A stretch of 64,000 nucleotides of DNA from Pseudoalteromonas sp. A601 (GCF_002165575.1 NZ_MXQF01000009.1:124001-188000), one strand, 5' to 3'. Shown: positions 34,467 to 44,376, counted from the stretch's first letter. The notes: a model not told the origin generated them from the letters alone. Program-made: numbers and translations.

Positions 34467-35951
34467 TTAAGCCTCTCCTTGCAATGTGAAAAGCTCAGCT
34501 TCCACAGGTAGTTTGATGATGAAAGTAGCTCCTTCACCGATTTTACTTTGTGCCGTTATCGTTCCACCGTGACGTTCAACAATACGTCGACACACGGATA
34601 AACCAATTCCTGTGCCTTTATATTCTGAGCGTCCATGTAGGCGTTGAAACGGTACAAAAATTTTGTCTGTATATTCTTGTGAAAAACCAATGCCATTATC
34701 TTTAACAGTGATAACTTGCCATTCGATCTCTGTATTATGGTCATCACTAAATTCGCTGTGATGTTGATAATCTACAGTGATAATGGGTGCCACACCTTCT
34801 CGTCTAAATTTAACGGCATTAGATACTAAGTTTAAAAATAACTGCTGCATTTGGCTTGGATCAGCCTGAATAACAGGCATATCTGAGATACTAACTTGCG
34901 CTTTTGATTCTTTAATCGCGATTTCTAAATCACTTACAATTTCATTAAGCACTTGTTTTAAATCAGTATCAACAAAGTCTTTTCCTCGCGTTGTCACACG
35001 GGAAAACTCTAATAAATCATTTATCAAATTCGACATACGTTGCGCCGCATTTTTCATTCGTGCAATATAGTCAATGCCTTTTTCGCCTAGTTCATCTTTG
35101 AACATGGTTTCTAATCGGTCACTAAACGCTTGTATTTTACGTAACGGTTCTTGCAAATCATGGCTTGCGACAAATGCAAACTCTTCAAGCTCCCGGTTGC
35201 TTCGACTAAGCTCATCAGAGTATAGCGTCAATTCTTGAGTGCGTTCAGTCACCTTTGAAGCCAAGGTTTCGTTTTGATGTTCTAGCTCTAGCCTGTATTT
35301 TGCTGATTCTCGTAAATTAATTCGAATCAGTATAAACATACCTATTATTAATAAAGCACTCGTCACCGCAGTAATCGCAAAAGTAATTTTAGCTTCTTTT
35401 TTAATTTGTCCTAATTTTTTAAACTGCACCAGCTTAAAAGTAGACTCAGCATCCTGAATTTCATCGGCTAAAACGCGTATTTCACGATACAAATTGCGTC
35501 CTTCGTGCGTTTCCAATAAATAATGAGCTCTGCGCTCTTTGTCTGCTAAAGCGAGTTGAGCTGTACGTGTTAGTACCGCAACCTTTTCATCGACTAAATG
35601 AAGCAATTGCGCGACTTTACCTGCTTGTCCATCAATTTCAGAGCGTAAACCTTTAACTAATGCGGCCTGCGAGTTTAATTGTTGCAAGGCATCGTAATAT
35701 GGCGCTAAATAATCATCTTCGCCGGTAAGTAAATAACCACGTTGACCCGACTCAGCTTGAACAATTGATAAATGTAGTTTTTCTATTGCGCTATTGAGCA
35801 TGCCGGTATCATCTAAGCGCTGTTGTGTTTGGCTTAAACTTTGAATCGTGTTGCTAGCTAAAAATGCATTTCCCACAATAATACACAGTACAACGGCGAT
35901 AAAACTTGCCCAAACGATATTAGTTTTACCTTGTTGCTTTTGCAGCTTCAT
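34467..35951 (-). CDS. Membrane histidine kinase with CHASE3 domain
   Basis: A 494-residue kinase. Membrane segments near 13-33 and 190-210 flank an extracytoplasmic CHASE3-type helical domain (RGYLLTGEDDYLAPY). A short coiled coil leads to the phosphoacceptor FVASHDLQEPLRKIQAF near 262 and the ATPase with NDLLEFSR, DNGIGFS and GTGIGLSVCRRIVERHGG. The SHDLQEPLR wording is typical of the phytochrome-like HisKA subtype. It directly precedes the Rcp1-like regulator. Confidence 0.93.
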   Translation of the reverse strand: MKLQKQQGKTNIVWASFIAVVLCIIVGNAFLASNTIQSLSQTQQRLDDTGMLNSAIEKLHLSIVQAESGQRGYLLTGEDDYLAPYYDALQQLNSQAALVKGLRSEIDGQAGKVAQLLHLVDEKVAVLTRTAQLALADKERRAHYLLETHEGRNLYREIRVLADEIQDAESTFKLVQFKKLGQIKKEAKITFAITAVTSALLIIGMFILIRINLRESAKYRLELEHQNETLASKVTERTQELTLYSDELSRSNRELEEFAFVASHDLQEPLRKIQAFSDRLETMFKDELGEKGIDYIARMKNAAQRMSNLINDLLEFSRVTTRGKDFVDTDLKQVLNEIVSDLEIAIKESKAQVSISDMPVIQADPSQMQQLFLNLVSNAVKFRREGVAPIITVDYQHHSEFSDDHNTEIEWQVITVKDNGIGFSQEYTDKIFVPFQRLHGRSEYKGTGIGLSVCRRIVERHGGTITAQSKIGEGATFIIKLPVEAELFTLQGEA

Positions 35952-35973
35952 TTACTTTCCTTTATCATGAAAT

Positions 35974-36183
35974 TTACTCAGTTGAGTTTAAGTCTGAAAT
36001 ATTTTGTAAGCTCTCACTACACTGCTGACAATTTGCAATAATTTTATCAAGTGCTGCCAATGCTTTGTCTTTTGGCATGTCATTTTCAAGTACTAATTTT
36101 ATCAACTCTGCATTCATTGAAATTCGATTCAAAGGTGCTCGAGCATCATGAACCAGTGTTCTTAATGTTTCGTTATTACTCAT
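35974..36183 (-). CDS. 69-aa protein resembling an isolated histidine-kinase phosphoacceptor helix
   Basis: LVHDARAPLNRISMNAELI matches the H-box of HisKA domains (His at about residue 12), followed by a second helix with a conserved-looking NCQQCSESL. There is no ATPase domain. It lies between the sigma-54 regulator gene and the CHASE3 kinase gene with gaps of 17 and 22 bases, same strand, so it is part of the operon. A phosphotransfer protein or a decoy that dimerises with the kinases is possible. It is more than an artefact because its frame, ribosome site and position are all consistent. Confidence 0.65.
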   Translation of the reverse strand: MSNNETLRTLVHDARAPLNRISMNAELIKLVLENDMPKDKALAALDKIIANCQQCSESLQNISDLNSTE

Positions 36184-36200
36184 GAATCTCCCAGATTTTA

Positions 36201-37541
36201 TTAACTATATTCACCAATGCCACCATAGGCATTTAAACGGTTATACAAGGTTTTTGTACTGATCCCGAGCATTTGTGCAGCTAGCGTTTTATTGCCTTGC
36301 ACTTTATCTAACGTGGCATGGATCAATTCTTTCTCAACTTCTTCAATCGTTTGACCCGCACTGACTTGGTTAGTTTGAGTTTGCTTATTAACCCGAGAAA
36401 AAGGAGACTCTAAATTTTGCGGTAAAGTAATATTTTTTCCTTTAGGGTCGCTCATAATAAATGCTCGGTGAATTGCATGACGAAGCTCACGTACATTTCC
36501 TGGCCAATCGTAGCTTTCTAGCTCTTTCAATTGGTTTGCTTGCCATTTAAAATCGGTTCCATTCTCTTCGTTAAGCTGCTCTAAAAATGCTTTGGCTAAC
36601 AGCGGAATATCTTCTTTGCGATCACGTAATGCAGGTATATCAATAGGGAAAACGGCTAAACGGAAATATATATCCTCACGAATAATGTTATTTTGGGCTA
36701 AATCGGTCAAAGAACGATTTGTTGCAGATATTACCCTACAGTCGACCGGTAACTCTTTATTACCACCCACGCGGGTTACTTTTTTGCTCTCTAACACGCG
36801 TAATAAATTAGGTTGCATGTCGATAGGCATTTCAGTTACTTCATCTAAAAATAAAGTCCCTGTGGCTGCTTGCTCAAACACACCTTCTTTACGGGCAATA
36901 GCGCCTGTAAAAGCACCTTTTTCATGGCCGAATAATTCACTGCCAATTAATTCTTTTGATAAGGCACCGCAGTTAGTCGCGACCAATGGTCCTTGGCACT
37001 GGCTCGCATTATGAATCGCTTGCGCCACGACCTCTTTACCCGCACCACTTTCACCCATTAGCATCACGTTTGCGTTGGTATTCGCGACGCGTTCAATCAT
37101 GGTGTAAAGTTGCTGCATTACAGCTGACTCGCCAATTAATGTACCAAAATGCTTATCAATACTTGGTTTTAACTTTTTCTTTTCAGTGTTTTTCTTAGGG
37201 TTTAAAACACGTTCAATGTCTTCACGTTGTAATGGTTTAACTAAGTGACCGACATTAGGTGCACACATTTCAGCTAATTTGCCTTTTACTGATGGGTGCC
37301 CTGAAATTAACGTGATTTTAGGCGTTCGCCCAATACTTTCTAAATGCTCAACTAAATGCAAACCACTGCCATCAGGCAGCATAAAATCTAAAAACACATG
37401 ATCAAAAGTATTATTCACAAACCACTCTTGAGCTTCTGCCAGATTAGCTGCAGTGTCTATATTGTGGCCTAAGAATTCGACGATATGACATACAACATCA
37501 CTAAACTCGCTGTCATCATCGACTAAAAGAATGTTTAACAT
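36201..37541 (-). CDS. NtrC-type sigma-54-dependent response regulator
   Basis: A 446-residue regulator: receiver (about 1-115, Asp in FLDFMLPDGSG), AAA+ domain with Walker A GESGAGKE near 165, GAFTGA for sigma-54 contact, and a C-terminal Fis-type helix-turn-helix (NKTLAAQMLGISTKTLYNRL). All activator motifs are intact. It is the first gene of the minus-strand phosphorelay operon, so the cluster likely converges on sigma-54 transcription. Targets are not evident in the window. Confidence 0.94.
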   Translation of the reverse strand: MLNILLVDDDSEFSDVVCHIVEFLGHNIDTAANLAEAQEWFVNNTFDHVFLDFMLPDGSGLHLVEHLESIGRTPKITLISGHPSVKGKLAEMCAPNVGHLVKPLQREDIERVLNPKKNTEKKKLKPSIDKHFGTLIGESAVMQQLYTMIERVANTNANVMLMGESGAGKEVVAQAIHNASQCQGPLVATNCGALSKELIGSELFGHEKGAFTGAIARKEGVFEQAATGTLFLDEVTEMPIDMQPNLLRVLESKKVTRVGGNKELPVDCRVISATNRSLTDLAQNNIIREDIYFRLAVFPIDIPALRDRKEDIPLLAKAFLEQLNEENGTDFKWQANQLKELESYDWPGNVRELRHAIHRAFIMSDPKGKNITLPQNLESPFSRVNKQTQTNQVSAGQTIEEVEKELIHATLDKVQGNKTLAAQMLGISTKTLYNRLNAYGGIGEYS

Positions 37542-37697
37542 GATAAATCCCTATGCTTTTTATTATCGACCAGCCTAACATATTAAATACATGCTTATTC
37601 TATGAAATCGATTATTAACTCAAGATTTACGAAAGCTAAGTTAATTTAGATCATTTTTACGGTATAATTTTATAAATTTATTTTTGCTTATAAAGAT

Positions 37698-38210
37698 ATG
37701 CGCCTTCTCAAAACCTATATTCATCCTAGTATTAACGCCGATAATCAGAGTCAATTTACACGCATTACAAGCCGTGCTATCGCTTTGAAAGGCGACAAAA
37801 TTTTACTTATGTATACGCAGCGCTATGAAGACTACAGCCTACCTGGCGGTGGGGTTGATAAAGGTGAAAGCATTGAACAAGGTTTACTTCGTGAACTGCA
37901 AGAAGAAACCGGTGCGCAAAATATAAAAGTTACGGGTGAGTTTGGCCTTTATGAAGAATACCGCCCTTGGTATAAAGGTGACTTTGCCGTCATTCACATC
38001 AAGTCATACTGCTATTTTTGTGATATTGATGAACAGCTAGGCCAAGCACAGTTAGAGCATTACGAACAGCAAAATGGTATGCAAGCCAAATGGGTAAACA
38101 TACATGATGCCATTGCTCATAATGAACGCACAATAGCCAATAGTGACAAACAAGGACTATCTATCATTAGGGAAACTTACCTGCTAAAAGAAATAGCTAA
38201 GCAGCTTTAG
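37698..38210 (+). CDS. Nudix hydrolase
   Basis: A 170-residue single-domain protein with an intact Nudix box, GGGVDKGESIEQGLLRELQ continuing EETGA (residues 51-74). It hydrolyses nucleoside diphosphate-linked compounds with Mg; the substrate cannot be read. Its 3' end overlaps the convergent ygjV-like gene by 14 bases. It is monocistronic. Confidence 0.9.
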   Translation: MRLLKTYIHPSINADNQSQFTRITSRAIALKGDKILLMYTQRYEDYSLPGGGVDKGESIEQGLLRELQEETGAQNIKVTGEFGLYEEYRPWYKGDFAVIHIKSYCYFCDIDEQLGQAQLEHYEQQNGMQAKWVNIHDAIAHNERTIANSDKQGLSIIRETYLLKEIAKQL

Positions 38211-38703
38211 TAAGGAATGGTTTATCACGATAAAATCGATATAAACCAACTATATTACTGGTTAAAAATAAGCATTCCATTACTACGGCTATCGGCGATA
38301 CAACCATTATATTGTGCGCAATCCACATGCTCGTACCTACGAGCATCATGGAACGTAGTTTAAGATCATGGGATTGAAATGACGCCACAGTTTGAATAAG
38401 TGTAGCGGCTAAAGCAATTCCACTTAACCAACTATGCCACGTTAACGAAACCGCAGTTACACTTAATAAAATAAAACACAACATCATCAAAAGTCGTCTT
38501 GCAAAAACACAATATAAGTACCGTGCGGCTGCAATGAGCATTAGCCAACCAGCACTTTGTTGCCCCAATAAAAAAAAGTGCCAAGCAGTCAATAAAACCG
38601 AGCAAAACAAACACAGTAAAATGAATCGCCTAGATTTAAATTGAAATGACGCTAAATCTAGCAGCGTAGCAACACTGACCAAACATTGTGATAGTAAAAA
38701 CAT
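38197..38703 (-). CDS. YgjV-family inner-membrane protein
   Basis: A 168-residue protein with about five predicted membrane segments. FQFKSRRFILLCLF, the Trp-His-Phe motif AWHFFLLGQ and repeated membrane helices resemble the uncharacterised YgjV family. The frame is uniformly hydrophobic and the competing minus-strand frame at 38,432-38,614 is only a shadow. No function is known. Confidence 0.72.
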   Translation of the reverse strand: MFLLSQCLVSVATLLDLASFQFKSRRFILLCLFCSVLLTAWHFFLLGQQSAGWLMLIAAARYLYCVFARRLLMMLCFILLSVTAVSLTWHSWLSGIALAATLIQTVASFQSHDLKLRSMMLVGTSMWIAHNIMVVSPIAVVMECLFLTSNIVGLYRFYRDKPFLTKAA

Positions 38704-38751
38704 ACTGACTCCTGAAAAACAGCAGTCTAATTTACTGAATCAAGTGTTGCC

Positions 38752-39318
38752 TTAACTTAAGTTAAGACGTTTACGAATTCGCGATAAAGAAATAGGTGAA
38801 ACACCGATATACATAGCTACTTCAGTTAGGGTTAGCTGCGCCAGCCAGTGTGGCTTTTGTGCCAACAAATAACGATAACGCTGCTCTGGTGTATTTAATA
38901 GCAAAAATGCTTCTTTCGCTTCTTTAAATAATAATTGCTGTGATACCAATTGCAGCTTTAGCTCATACCAGTCTGGTTGTGCAATTTTAGTTAATGGCAC
39001 AGCAATAAGCCGCGCAGACTTTATCACTTTAATTTGATATAGCGCAGGCGTTTTAGTGAGCCAGTTACCAAATAGCAGTACAAATTCATCTTTAAAATAG
39101 AACTCCTTGCACTTTTTTTCGCCGCTATCTGAGTTATGAAATGCAGCTAACACCCCATCCAAGACTAAATAGCCAAACTGCTGTTTTTGACCTTGCTGAA
39201 GTAAAACCTCACCTCGTTCAAATGTGGTCACCGCAAACTGCTTGTTACACTGTGCAAGGATAGCCTTTGCCAAGGTGGCATAGCTATCGCCTAACTGAAG
39301 TTTAGATAAATCATGCAT
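38752..39318 (-). CDS. Crp/Fnr-family transcriptional regulator
   Basis: A 188-residue protein. An N-terminal cyclic-nucleotide-binding-like jelly roll (GEVLLQQGQKQQFGYLVLDG, residues 36-55) is joined to a C-terminal helix-turn-helix (LTEVAMYIGVSPISLSRIRK). Fnr Cys residues are absent, so it is not an oxygen sensor; the cAMP-contact residues are also not clearly kept. It begins in an 8-base overlap with the nitronate monooxygenase stop, so it is the second gene of that operon and may regulate it. Confidence 0.88.
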   Translation of the reverse strand: MHDLSKLQLGDSYATLAKAILAQCNKQFAVTTFERGEVLLQQGQKQQFGYLVLDGVLAAFHNSDSGEKKCKEFYFKDEFVLLFGNWLTKTPALYQIKVIKSARLIAVPLTKIAQPDWYELKLQLVSQQLLFKEAKEAFLLLNTPEQRYRYLLAQKPHWLAQLTLTEVAMYIGVSPISLSRIRKRLNLS

Positions 39319-40345
39319 CGATTGCCATTAACTCCTTAGTAATGTCTTCTGCGCTAACTGCATCTCTTGTAATGTATTTTTGCCCGCACCATAACGGCGA
39401 AAAGTCACTTACCCCTAGCGCTTCAGAGCGTGTTCGTAATGCTCCTGATGCAATACTCGCAAATGGAAATGCTGGGGCTTGAGGGGGTAAAGCGCCCAGT
39501 TCACGCATAATACGGTTTTCAATTCCCCTAGCCGCTCGTCCAGAAAAAATAGTCGTGAGCGCGGTACTATTTACATTTTTATTTAAAATAGCCTGCCTAT
39601 GCAGCGCTGAAGCTGTCGCCTCTTGGCATAATAAATACGCACTTCCCACTTGTACTGCACAAGCACCCAGATCAAGCATTTGCTTAACATCTTCTGCAGT
39701 TGCAATGCCGCCTGCGGCGATGACTGGTATATTCAACTCACCAATACATTGCTCAACGAGTAGCGCCGTTGATTGTTGCAAGTTTAAATCCATTGATAAA
39801 AAGTGACCTCTATGGCCGCCCGCCTCAAGGCCTTGGGCAATAACTGCATCAGCACCGTTAGCTTCAAGCCATTTAGCCTCATCCACAGTAGTTGCACTGG
39901 AAATAACCTGACCACCCCAGTTTTTAATTTTTTCTACAATGTCAGTCGTTGGTAGACCAAAATGAAAACTTACCACTGGCGGCTTAAATGGCGCAATAAG
40001 CTCAACTATCTCGTTATTAATTGGCTGGCGTGTTGCCGTCATACCCAAGCTAGATTCGTCGATTCCTAGCTCTGTAAAATAAGGGGCGAGTAGTGTATGC
40101 CATTGGCGCTTTTGTTGTTGAGTATAAGATGTTGGTTTATGGCAAAAAAAATTTAAGTTGTAAGGTTTACCTGTGGCCTGGGATAGTTTTGTAATTTCAC
40201 TTAGTAGCTGCTCTTTTAACAACATGGCGCAAGGTAATGAACCTAAACCACCACTATTACAAACTGCCGCAGCTAAGCGATAGTTTTGTACACCCGCCAT
40301 TGGCGCTTGAATAAGTGATAACTCAGTATTAAAAAGTGTTTGCAT
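39311..40345 (-). CDS. Nitronate monooxygenase (2-nitropropane dioxygenase family)
   Basis: A 344-residue FMN-dependent TIM barrel. SLIQAPMAGVQ at the N-terminus, IAQGLEAGGHRGH near 170 with the catalytic His region, IPVIAAGGIATAEDV and ACAVQVGSAYL for phosphate binding are characteristic. It oxidises alkyl nitronates, which detoxifies nitroalkanes such as propionate-3-nitronate. It is the promoter-proximal gene with the Crp-like regulator downstream. Confidence 0.9.
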   Translation of the reverse strand: MQTLFNTELSLIQAPMAGVQNYRLAAAVCNSGGLGSLPCAMLLKEQLLSEITKLSQATGKPYNLNFFCHKPTSYTQQQKRQWHTLLAPYFTELGIDESSLGMTATRQPINNEIVELIAPFKPPVVSFHFGLPTTDIVEKIKNWGGQVISSATTVDEAKWLEANGADAVIAQGLEAGGHRGHFLSMDLNLQQSTALLVEQCIGELNIPVIAAGGIATAEDVKQMLDLGACAVQVGSAYLLCQEATASALHRQAILNKNVNSTALTTIFSGRAARGIENRIMRELGALPPQAPAFPFASIASGALRTRSEALGVSDFSPLWCGQKYITRDAVSAEDITKELMAIDA

Positions 40346-40540
40346 GTGAGAATCCTTGTAAGTTTTTCATCCATTTGCATTAATTACTTGCACTAACCTA
40401 AAACCACAACAAAATTAAAGCTATTTATTTTATAAAAAATCAATGCACAGCAATATGTTAAAACCTAATTTATTGCCTGGCCAAGAGTTGGTGTTAGCCT
40501 TGCAAACTCCTTACTTATTATTATTTGTAAGGAGATAAAG

Positions 40541-41917
40541 ATGACAAGCACAGTAACGACAATCAACCCTGCGACAGAGCAAGCTATCGAAGACTATACC
40601 TTGCTTGACTTAGAACAGGCAAAAAATGAGATAGATAAAAGCCATGAGGCTTTTTTACAGTGGCGCCACGTTTCATTAACTGAGCGAGCAAAACACTTAA
40701 ACCAACTTGCTCATGTTTTTGAACAACAAAAAAAATCCCTTGCCACTTTAATGACCCAAGAGATGGGCAAACTGTATGAGCAAGGTCTGCAAGAAGTAGA
40801 GTTGTGTGCAGCAATATGCCGTTACAGTGCCGAACATGGGCAGACACAACTCGCTGATGAAGAGCGTCCAATGCAAAATGGTCGGGCACTCATTAGTTAT
40901 CAGCCTACGGGTGTATTACTGGGTATTCAACCTTGGAATTTCCCGCTTTATCAAGTTATTCGTTATGCCGTGACCAATGTAATGGCAGGCAACACTGCTG
41001 TACTCAAACATGCCGGCAATGTATTTGGTATGGCTGAAAAAATAGAAGCAATGTTTATTGAAGCTGGCTTCCCAAGTCATGTGTTTAAAAACTTACTTAT
41101 TGACGGTAAAACCGCTAGCGAGCTTATCAGCCATAAGGCAATTCGCGGTGTAACATTTACAGGTAGCGATGGCACAGGTAAAAAAGTTGCTGAAGCAGCA
41201 GGTAAGCATGTGAAAAAAACAGTACTTGAACTAGGTAGTAATGATGCTTACTTAGTACTCGATGATGCAGATTTAGAACTTGCGATTGAAACATGTGTGC
41301 AAGGTCGTATGATTAATAACGGTCAAACGTGTGTATCGGCAAAACGTTTTGTTGTGGTCGACTCGCTATATGATGACTTTAAAGCTGGCATTGCTGAGCA
41401 GTTTAAAGGCTTACAACTTGGCGATCCAATGGATGAAAGCACTGACCTAGGCCCAATGGCTCGAGAAGATTTAAGAGACAAAATACATCAGCAAGTTCAA
41501 GAGTCTGTTAGTGCTGGCGCTAACATAGTCCTTGGTGGCGAAATCCCAGATAAAACTGGTTTTTATTATCCTGCGACACTGCTTGAAAACTTATCACCAG
41601 GCATGCCTGCTTATGATGATGAATTATTTGGCCCGGTGGCTTCATTGATAAAAGCAAAAGACAATGAAGATGCGATGCGCATAGCGAATGACTCTCGCTA
41701 TGGCTTAGGTGGCGGCATTTTTTCAAAAGATGAAAAGAAAGCCATAGAGCTTGCCAAAAAACACTTTGATACAGGCATGATAAATATCAATGGGTATGGC
41801 TTAGCGCAACCAAACTTACCTTTTGGTGGTGTAAAAGACAGTGGCTACGGCCGTGAGCACGGTGGCTTTGGTATTCGTGAATTTGTGAATATCAAAACAA
41901 TTATGATCAACAGCTAA
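40541..41917 (+). CDS. NAD(P)-dependent succinate-semialdehyde/aldehyde dehydrogenase (Sad-like)
   Basis: A 458-residue aldehyde dehydrogenase. Catalytic Glu in TVLELGSND near 230 and Cys in NNGQTCVSAKR near 265 are intact, as is GVTFTGSDGTG for cofactor binding. Length and the LELGSNDAY wording place it with E. coli Sad (YneI). It likely oxidises succinate semialdehyde or a similar short aldehyde. A ribosome site TAAGGAG lies 8 bases before the ATG, and a bidirectional terminator follows. Confidence 0.9.
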   Translation: MTSTVTTINPATEQAIEDYTLLDLEQAKNEIDKSHEAFLQWRHVSLTERAKHLNQLAHVFEQQKKSLATLMTQEMGKLYEQGLQEVELCAAICRYSAEHGQTQLADEERPMQNGRALISYQPTGVLLGIQPWNFPLYQVIRYAVTNVMAGNTAVLKHAGNVFGMAEKIEAMFIEAGFPSHVFKNLLIDGKTASELISHKAIRGVTFTGSDGTGKKVAEAAGKHVKKTVLELGSNDAYLVLDDADLELAIETCVQGRMINNGQTCVSAKRFVVVDSLYDDFKAGIAEQFKGLQLGDPMDESTDLGPMAREDLRDKIHQQVQESVSAGANIVLGGEIPDKTGFYYPATLLENLSPGMPAYDDELFGPVASLIKAKDNEDAMRIANDSRYGLGGGIFSKDEKKAIELAKKHFDTGMININGYGLAQPNLPFGGVKDSGYGREHGGFGIREFVNIKTIMINS

Positions 41918-41951
41918 TTTTATATTTATTCTAGAAACCTTTTAAAAATCT

Positions 41952-41975
41952 AAGGGCCTTTATTGGCCCTTTTTA
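41952..41975. terminator. Bidirectional terminator between convergent genes
   Basis: AAGGGCC faces GGCCCTT across a 6-base loop with T-rich sequence on the plus side. It serves the dehydrogenase; it also covers the stop codon of the convergent gene on the minus strand. Confidence 0.88.
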
Positions 41976-43051
41976 TTTTTGAAGGTAGGCACTTGATGTT
42001 TATCTACTTCCTCCATTTTTAGCTTTTCAGCAACCTCTAATGTATTTTCATCTTTATCTAACTGCGACTCTTGATCAGCATTTTGATACACCAACTCGGT
42101 TAATAGCGCAAAATGATCTGATCCATATTTAGCTAAGCGCTTAATACGCTTTACGGTAAAGCCAGTACTGTGAAACAAATGATCCAGTGGCCAACGCATA
42201 AAGAAGTAATCGGCATGAAAAGTATTAAAAAAGCCCCTTCCTTTGCGCGGATCTAAAAAGCCACTAAGTTTCATAAATAATTGAGTCGTGCGCGACCATG
42301 CAACATCATTTAAATCACCTGCAACAATCACTGGTCTCATGGGCTCTTTAACAGCTTTAGCCACCATAATTAGTTCACTATCACGCGTGCGAGACGTTTC
42401 CTTTTCCGTGGGACTTGGCGGCTCAGGGTGAATAAAGTGACCTTGTATGATTAGGCCATCTGCATTTTCAAAGAGAATATGAATCGACGGAATATCTGGC
42501 GACACTAATTCACACACTTTATGTTGAATGATCTTATATTTACTAAAAATATGCATGCCATAGCGATTGTCTTTTGGGCATGCAATTCGATAAGGGTAAT
42601 CATCGTGCAGCTCAGCTAATTGCTCTTGCCACCAGCTATCACTTTCTAAGGTAACGAGTAAGTCAGGTTTATGCTGTTTAACCAAAGCTATTAAATCTTC
42701 ACTATTGTGGTTAGACATCAAAACATTGGCACTCATTATTCGCACACTATGAGCTACGTCCTCGTCACTACTTTTAACTTCTTTGTTAGCAAGCCAAGTA
42801 TATGGGAAAATCCACCACCCTTGCATCACTATAACGAGCGAGCTTACCCCGACGACAATAAAAAAAGTAGTTGGCATTTCTTTATAAATTATTGCAGTAA
42901 TACAAGCGCACACAAGGCTAATGACAGCCCCGAAAAATACCTGTAACCGAATAAAGTCTGCGCCTCTCACAGCAAAGTGTTGACTATATGAAAGCGGTAA
43001 AATACTCGCGATAAACAATATAACCGTAATGCCAGCTAATAATATGAACAC
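41960..43051 (-). CDS. Membrane-anchored endonuclease/exonuclease/phosphatase-fold protein
   Basis: A 363-residue protein. Three N-terminal membrane segments (about 1-90) precede an EEP domain with SANVLMSN, LLVTLESDSWW (metal Glu), IVAGDLNDVAWS (Asp-x-Asn) and YGSDHFALL (Asp-His). All catalytic positions are present. The active domain probably faces the periplasm. Related YafD-type proteins are of unknown role; hydrolysis of nucleic acid or phosphodiesters is possible. The C-terminal 45 residues are charged and likely disordered. Confidence 0.88.
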   Translation of the reverse strand: MFILLAGITVILFIASILPLSYSQHFAVRGADFIRLQVFFGAVISLVCACITAIIYKEMPTTFFIVVGVSSLVIVMQGWWIFPYTWLANKEVKSSDEDVAHSVRIMSANVLMSNHNSEDLIALVKQHKPDLLVTLESDSWWQEQLAELHDDYPYRIACPKDNRYGMHIFSKYKIIQHKVCELVSPDIPSIHILFENADGLIIQGHFIHPEPPSPTEKETSRTRDSELIMVAKAVKEPMRPVIVAGDLNDVAWSRTTQLFMKLSGFLDPRKGRGFFNTFHADYFFMRWPLDHLFHSTGFTVKRIKRLAKYGSDHFALLTELVYQNADQESQLDKDENTLEVAEKLKMEEVDKHQVPTFKNKKGQ

Positions 43052-43144
43052 ACATCAATCCTTGTAGTTTTATAAATTAAAAACAAACGCTTTTAGCATA
43101 GCAACTACAGATGAATCAGCAATGAAATCTTTTGACTGAAAGTA

Positions 43145-43546
43145 TTAACGCATTATTATTGCGAGTATTTTACGGCTATCGTGCATTAGGTGATAGATTC
43201 GTCTGTCTATTTCAAGCACCACAACACCATTGCGTTTATCGAGCTTTAACACCCTGCCACGGCGGTACATTTCCTTGTTTAACTTATCACCTTTACGATA
43301 CTTCTTCGGCTTTGCCGCTGGAGAGTGATGAGAATACGTAACTTTCTTATATAATCCCGAAGGTAACTTATAAAAGACATCAGTAGACTTATCATTTTTT
43401 TTCGCTTTTTTATGCTTTATAAATTGATGCTTCTTGTCGTACTTGTGTTCATATTTGTCTCTGTCATGTTTATTACTTGCTTTACTTTCAAGAGGTAGCA
43501 ATACCAACCCTAATACCATCACGCAAAATACTATTGTTCTTTTCAT
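43145..43546 (-). CDS. Small secreted basic protein (RcnB-like C-terminus)
   Basis: A 133-residue protein with a clear signal peptide (cleavage near ESKASN). The mature N-terminus is a His/Lys/Asp-rich linker; the C-terminal part, YRRGRVLKLDKRNGVVVLE and IYHLMHDSRKIL, resembles the RcnB/YcgJ-like periplasmic domain found after LPPG...KK linkers. Metal or envelope stress roles are possible but not shown. Monocistronic. Confidence 0.65.
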   Translation of the reverse strand: MKRTIVFCVMVLGLVLLPLESKASNKHDRDKYEHKYDKKHQFIKHKKAKKNDKSTDVFYKLPSGLYKKVTYSHHSPAAKPKKYRKGDKLNKEMYRRGRVLKLDKRNGVVVLEIDRRIYHLMHDSRKILAIIMR

Positions 43547-43725
43547 AATTTTAATCTCTGTGTTTTACTTTCTTTTAAGCTTAGCGAGTTAAGCTGAATA
43601 AAAAATTAACTCAAATGTAAAGAATGTAAGCATAATGGAAATAGTGAACACTCACATATTAAGTTACTTGGCACTTTTCAGTGATTTTAGGGTCATATAA
43701 AATCATCTTATAAGGAACGTTCATT

Positions 43726-44376
43726 GTGGCAAAATGGTGTTGGCCTCTGATAATTTCAGTGATTATCCATGTGATCATCTTCACGGTATTAATAAACCGT
43801 AAAACAGTCACTGTGCCTAATGCCCAAAAAACAGCAATGAAAGTCTATGTAGTAAGCCAGCCCAATCAAGTAGAACCTGCTTCCAAACTGACTAAAAACA
43901 CAGTAACAAAACAAAGCAGTCCGGCTATTGCAGCCTCAATACCAGCAAATAAAAAACCTTTAAAAAATAAAGTAAAAATTAAGGCTACCGCTCCCAAACA
44001 AAAAACAATAAATACTGCTAAAGAGTTCAAAAAAATAGACCTCAATAAAGGTTTAAAAAACATCAAAATGCAGTATCAAGATTCGTACTCATCATCACAT
44101 TTGACATCATTAAACCCAAAAGCTCCCGACAGAATCAGCGTTCCTGAAGATCACGTGAAGCCTGGGCAACCTATTTTAAAGATTGAGCAACAAAACATGC
44201 AATTCACCACGTATCGTATTGGTGGTAAATGCTTTAAAAAGGTATTTATTGGCGGTGGCTCAATGCCTCAAAATGATTTGCCCGATAGTTACATCACGGG
44301 CAGTAAAGATTGCCCTAAAACTAAAATAACCCAAGCATATGATATCGCCATGGACAAATGGCTAAATAAAAAGTAA
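43726..44376 (+). CDS. Single-pass inner-membrane protein with TonB-like N-terminus, unknown
   Basis: A 216-residue protein from a GTG preceded by AAGGA. A membrane segment (residues 7-24) is followed by a Lys/Pro/Ala-rich periplasmic linker (40-115) and a compact C-terminal domain with two Cys residues, GGKCFKKVF and GSKDCPKTK, that could form a disulfide. The layout recalls TonB/TolA, but the C-terminal domain lacks the TonB fold signature. It may be an envelope scaffold; no function is assigned. Confidence 0.65.
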   Translation: MAKWCWPLIISVIIHVIIFTVLINRKTVTVPNAQKTAMKVYVVSQPNQVEPASKLTKNTVTKQSSPAIAASIPANKKPLKNKVKIKATAPKQKTINTAKEFKKIDLNKGLKNIKMQYQDSYSSSHLTSLNPKAPDRISVPEDHVKPGQPILKIEQQNMQFTTYRIGGKCFKKVFIGGGSMPQNDLPDSYITGSKDCPKTKITQAYDIAMDKWLNKK

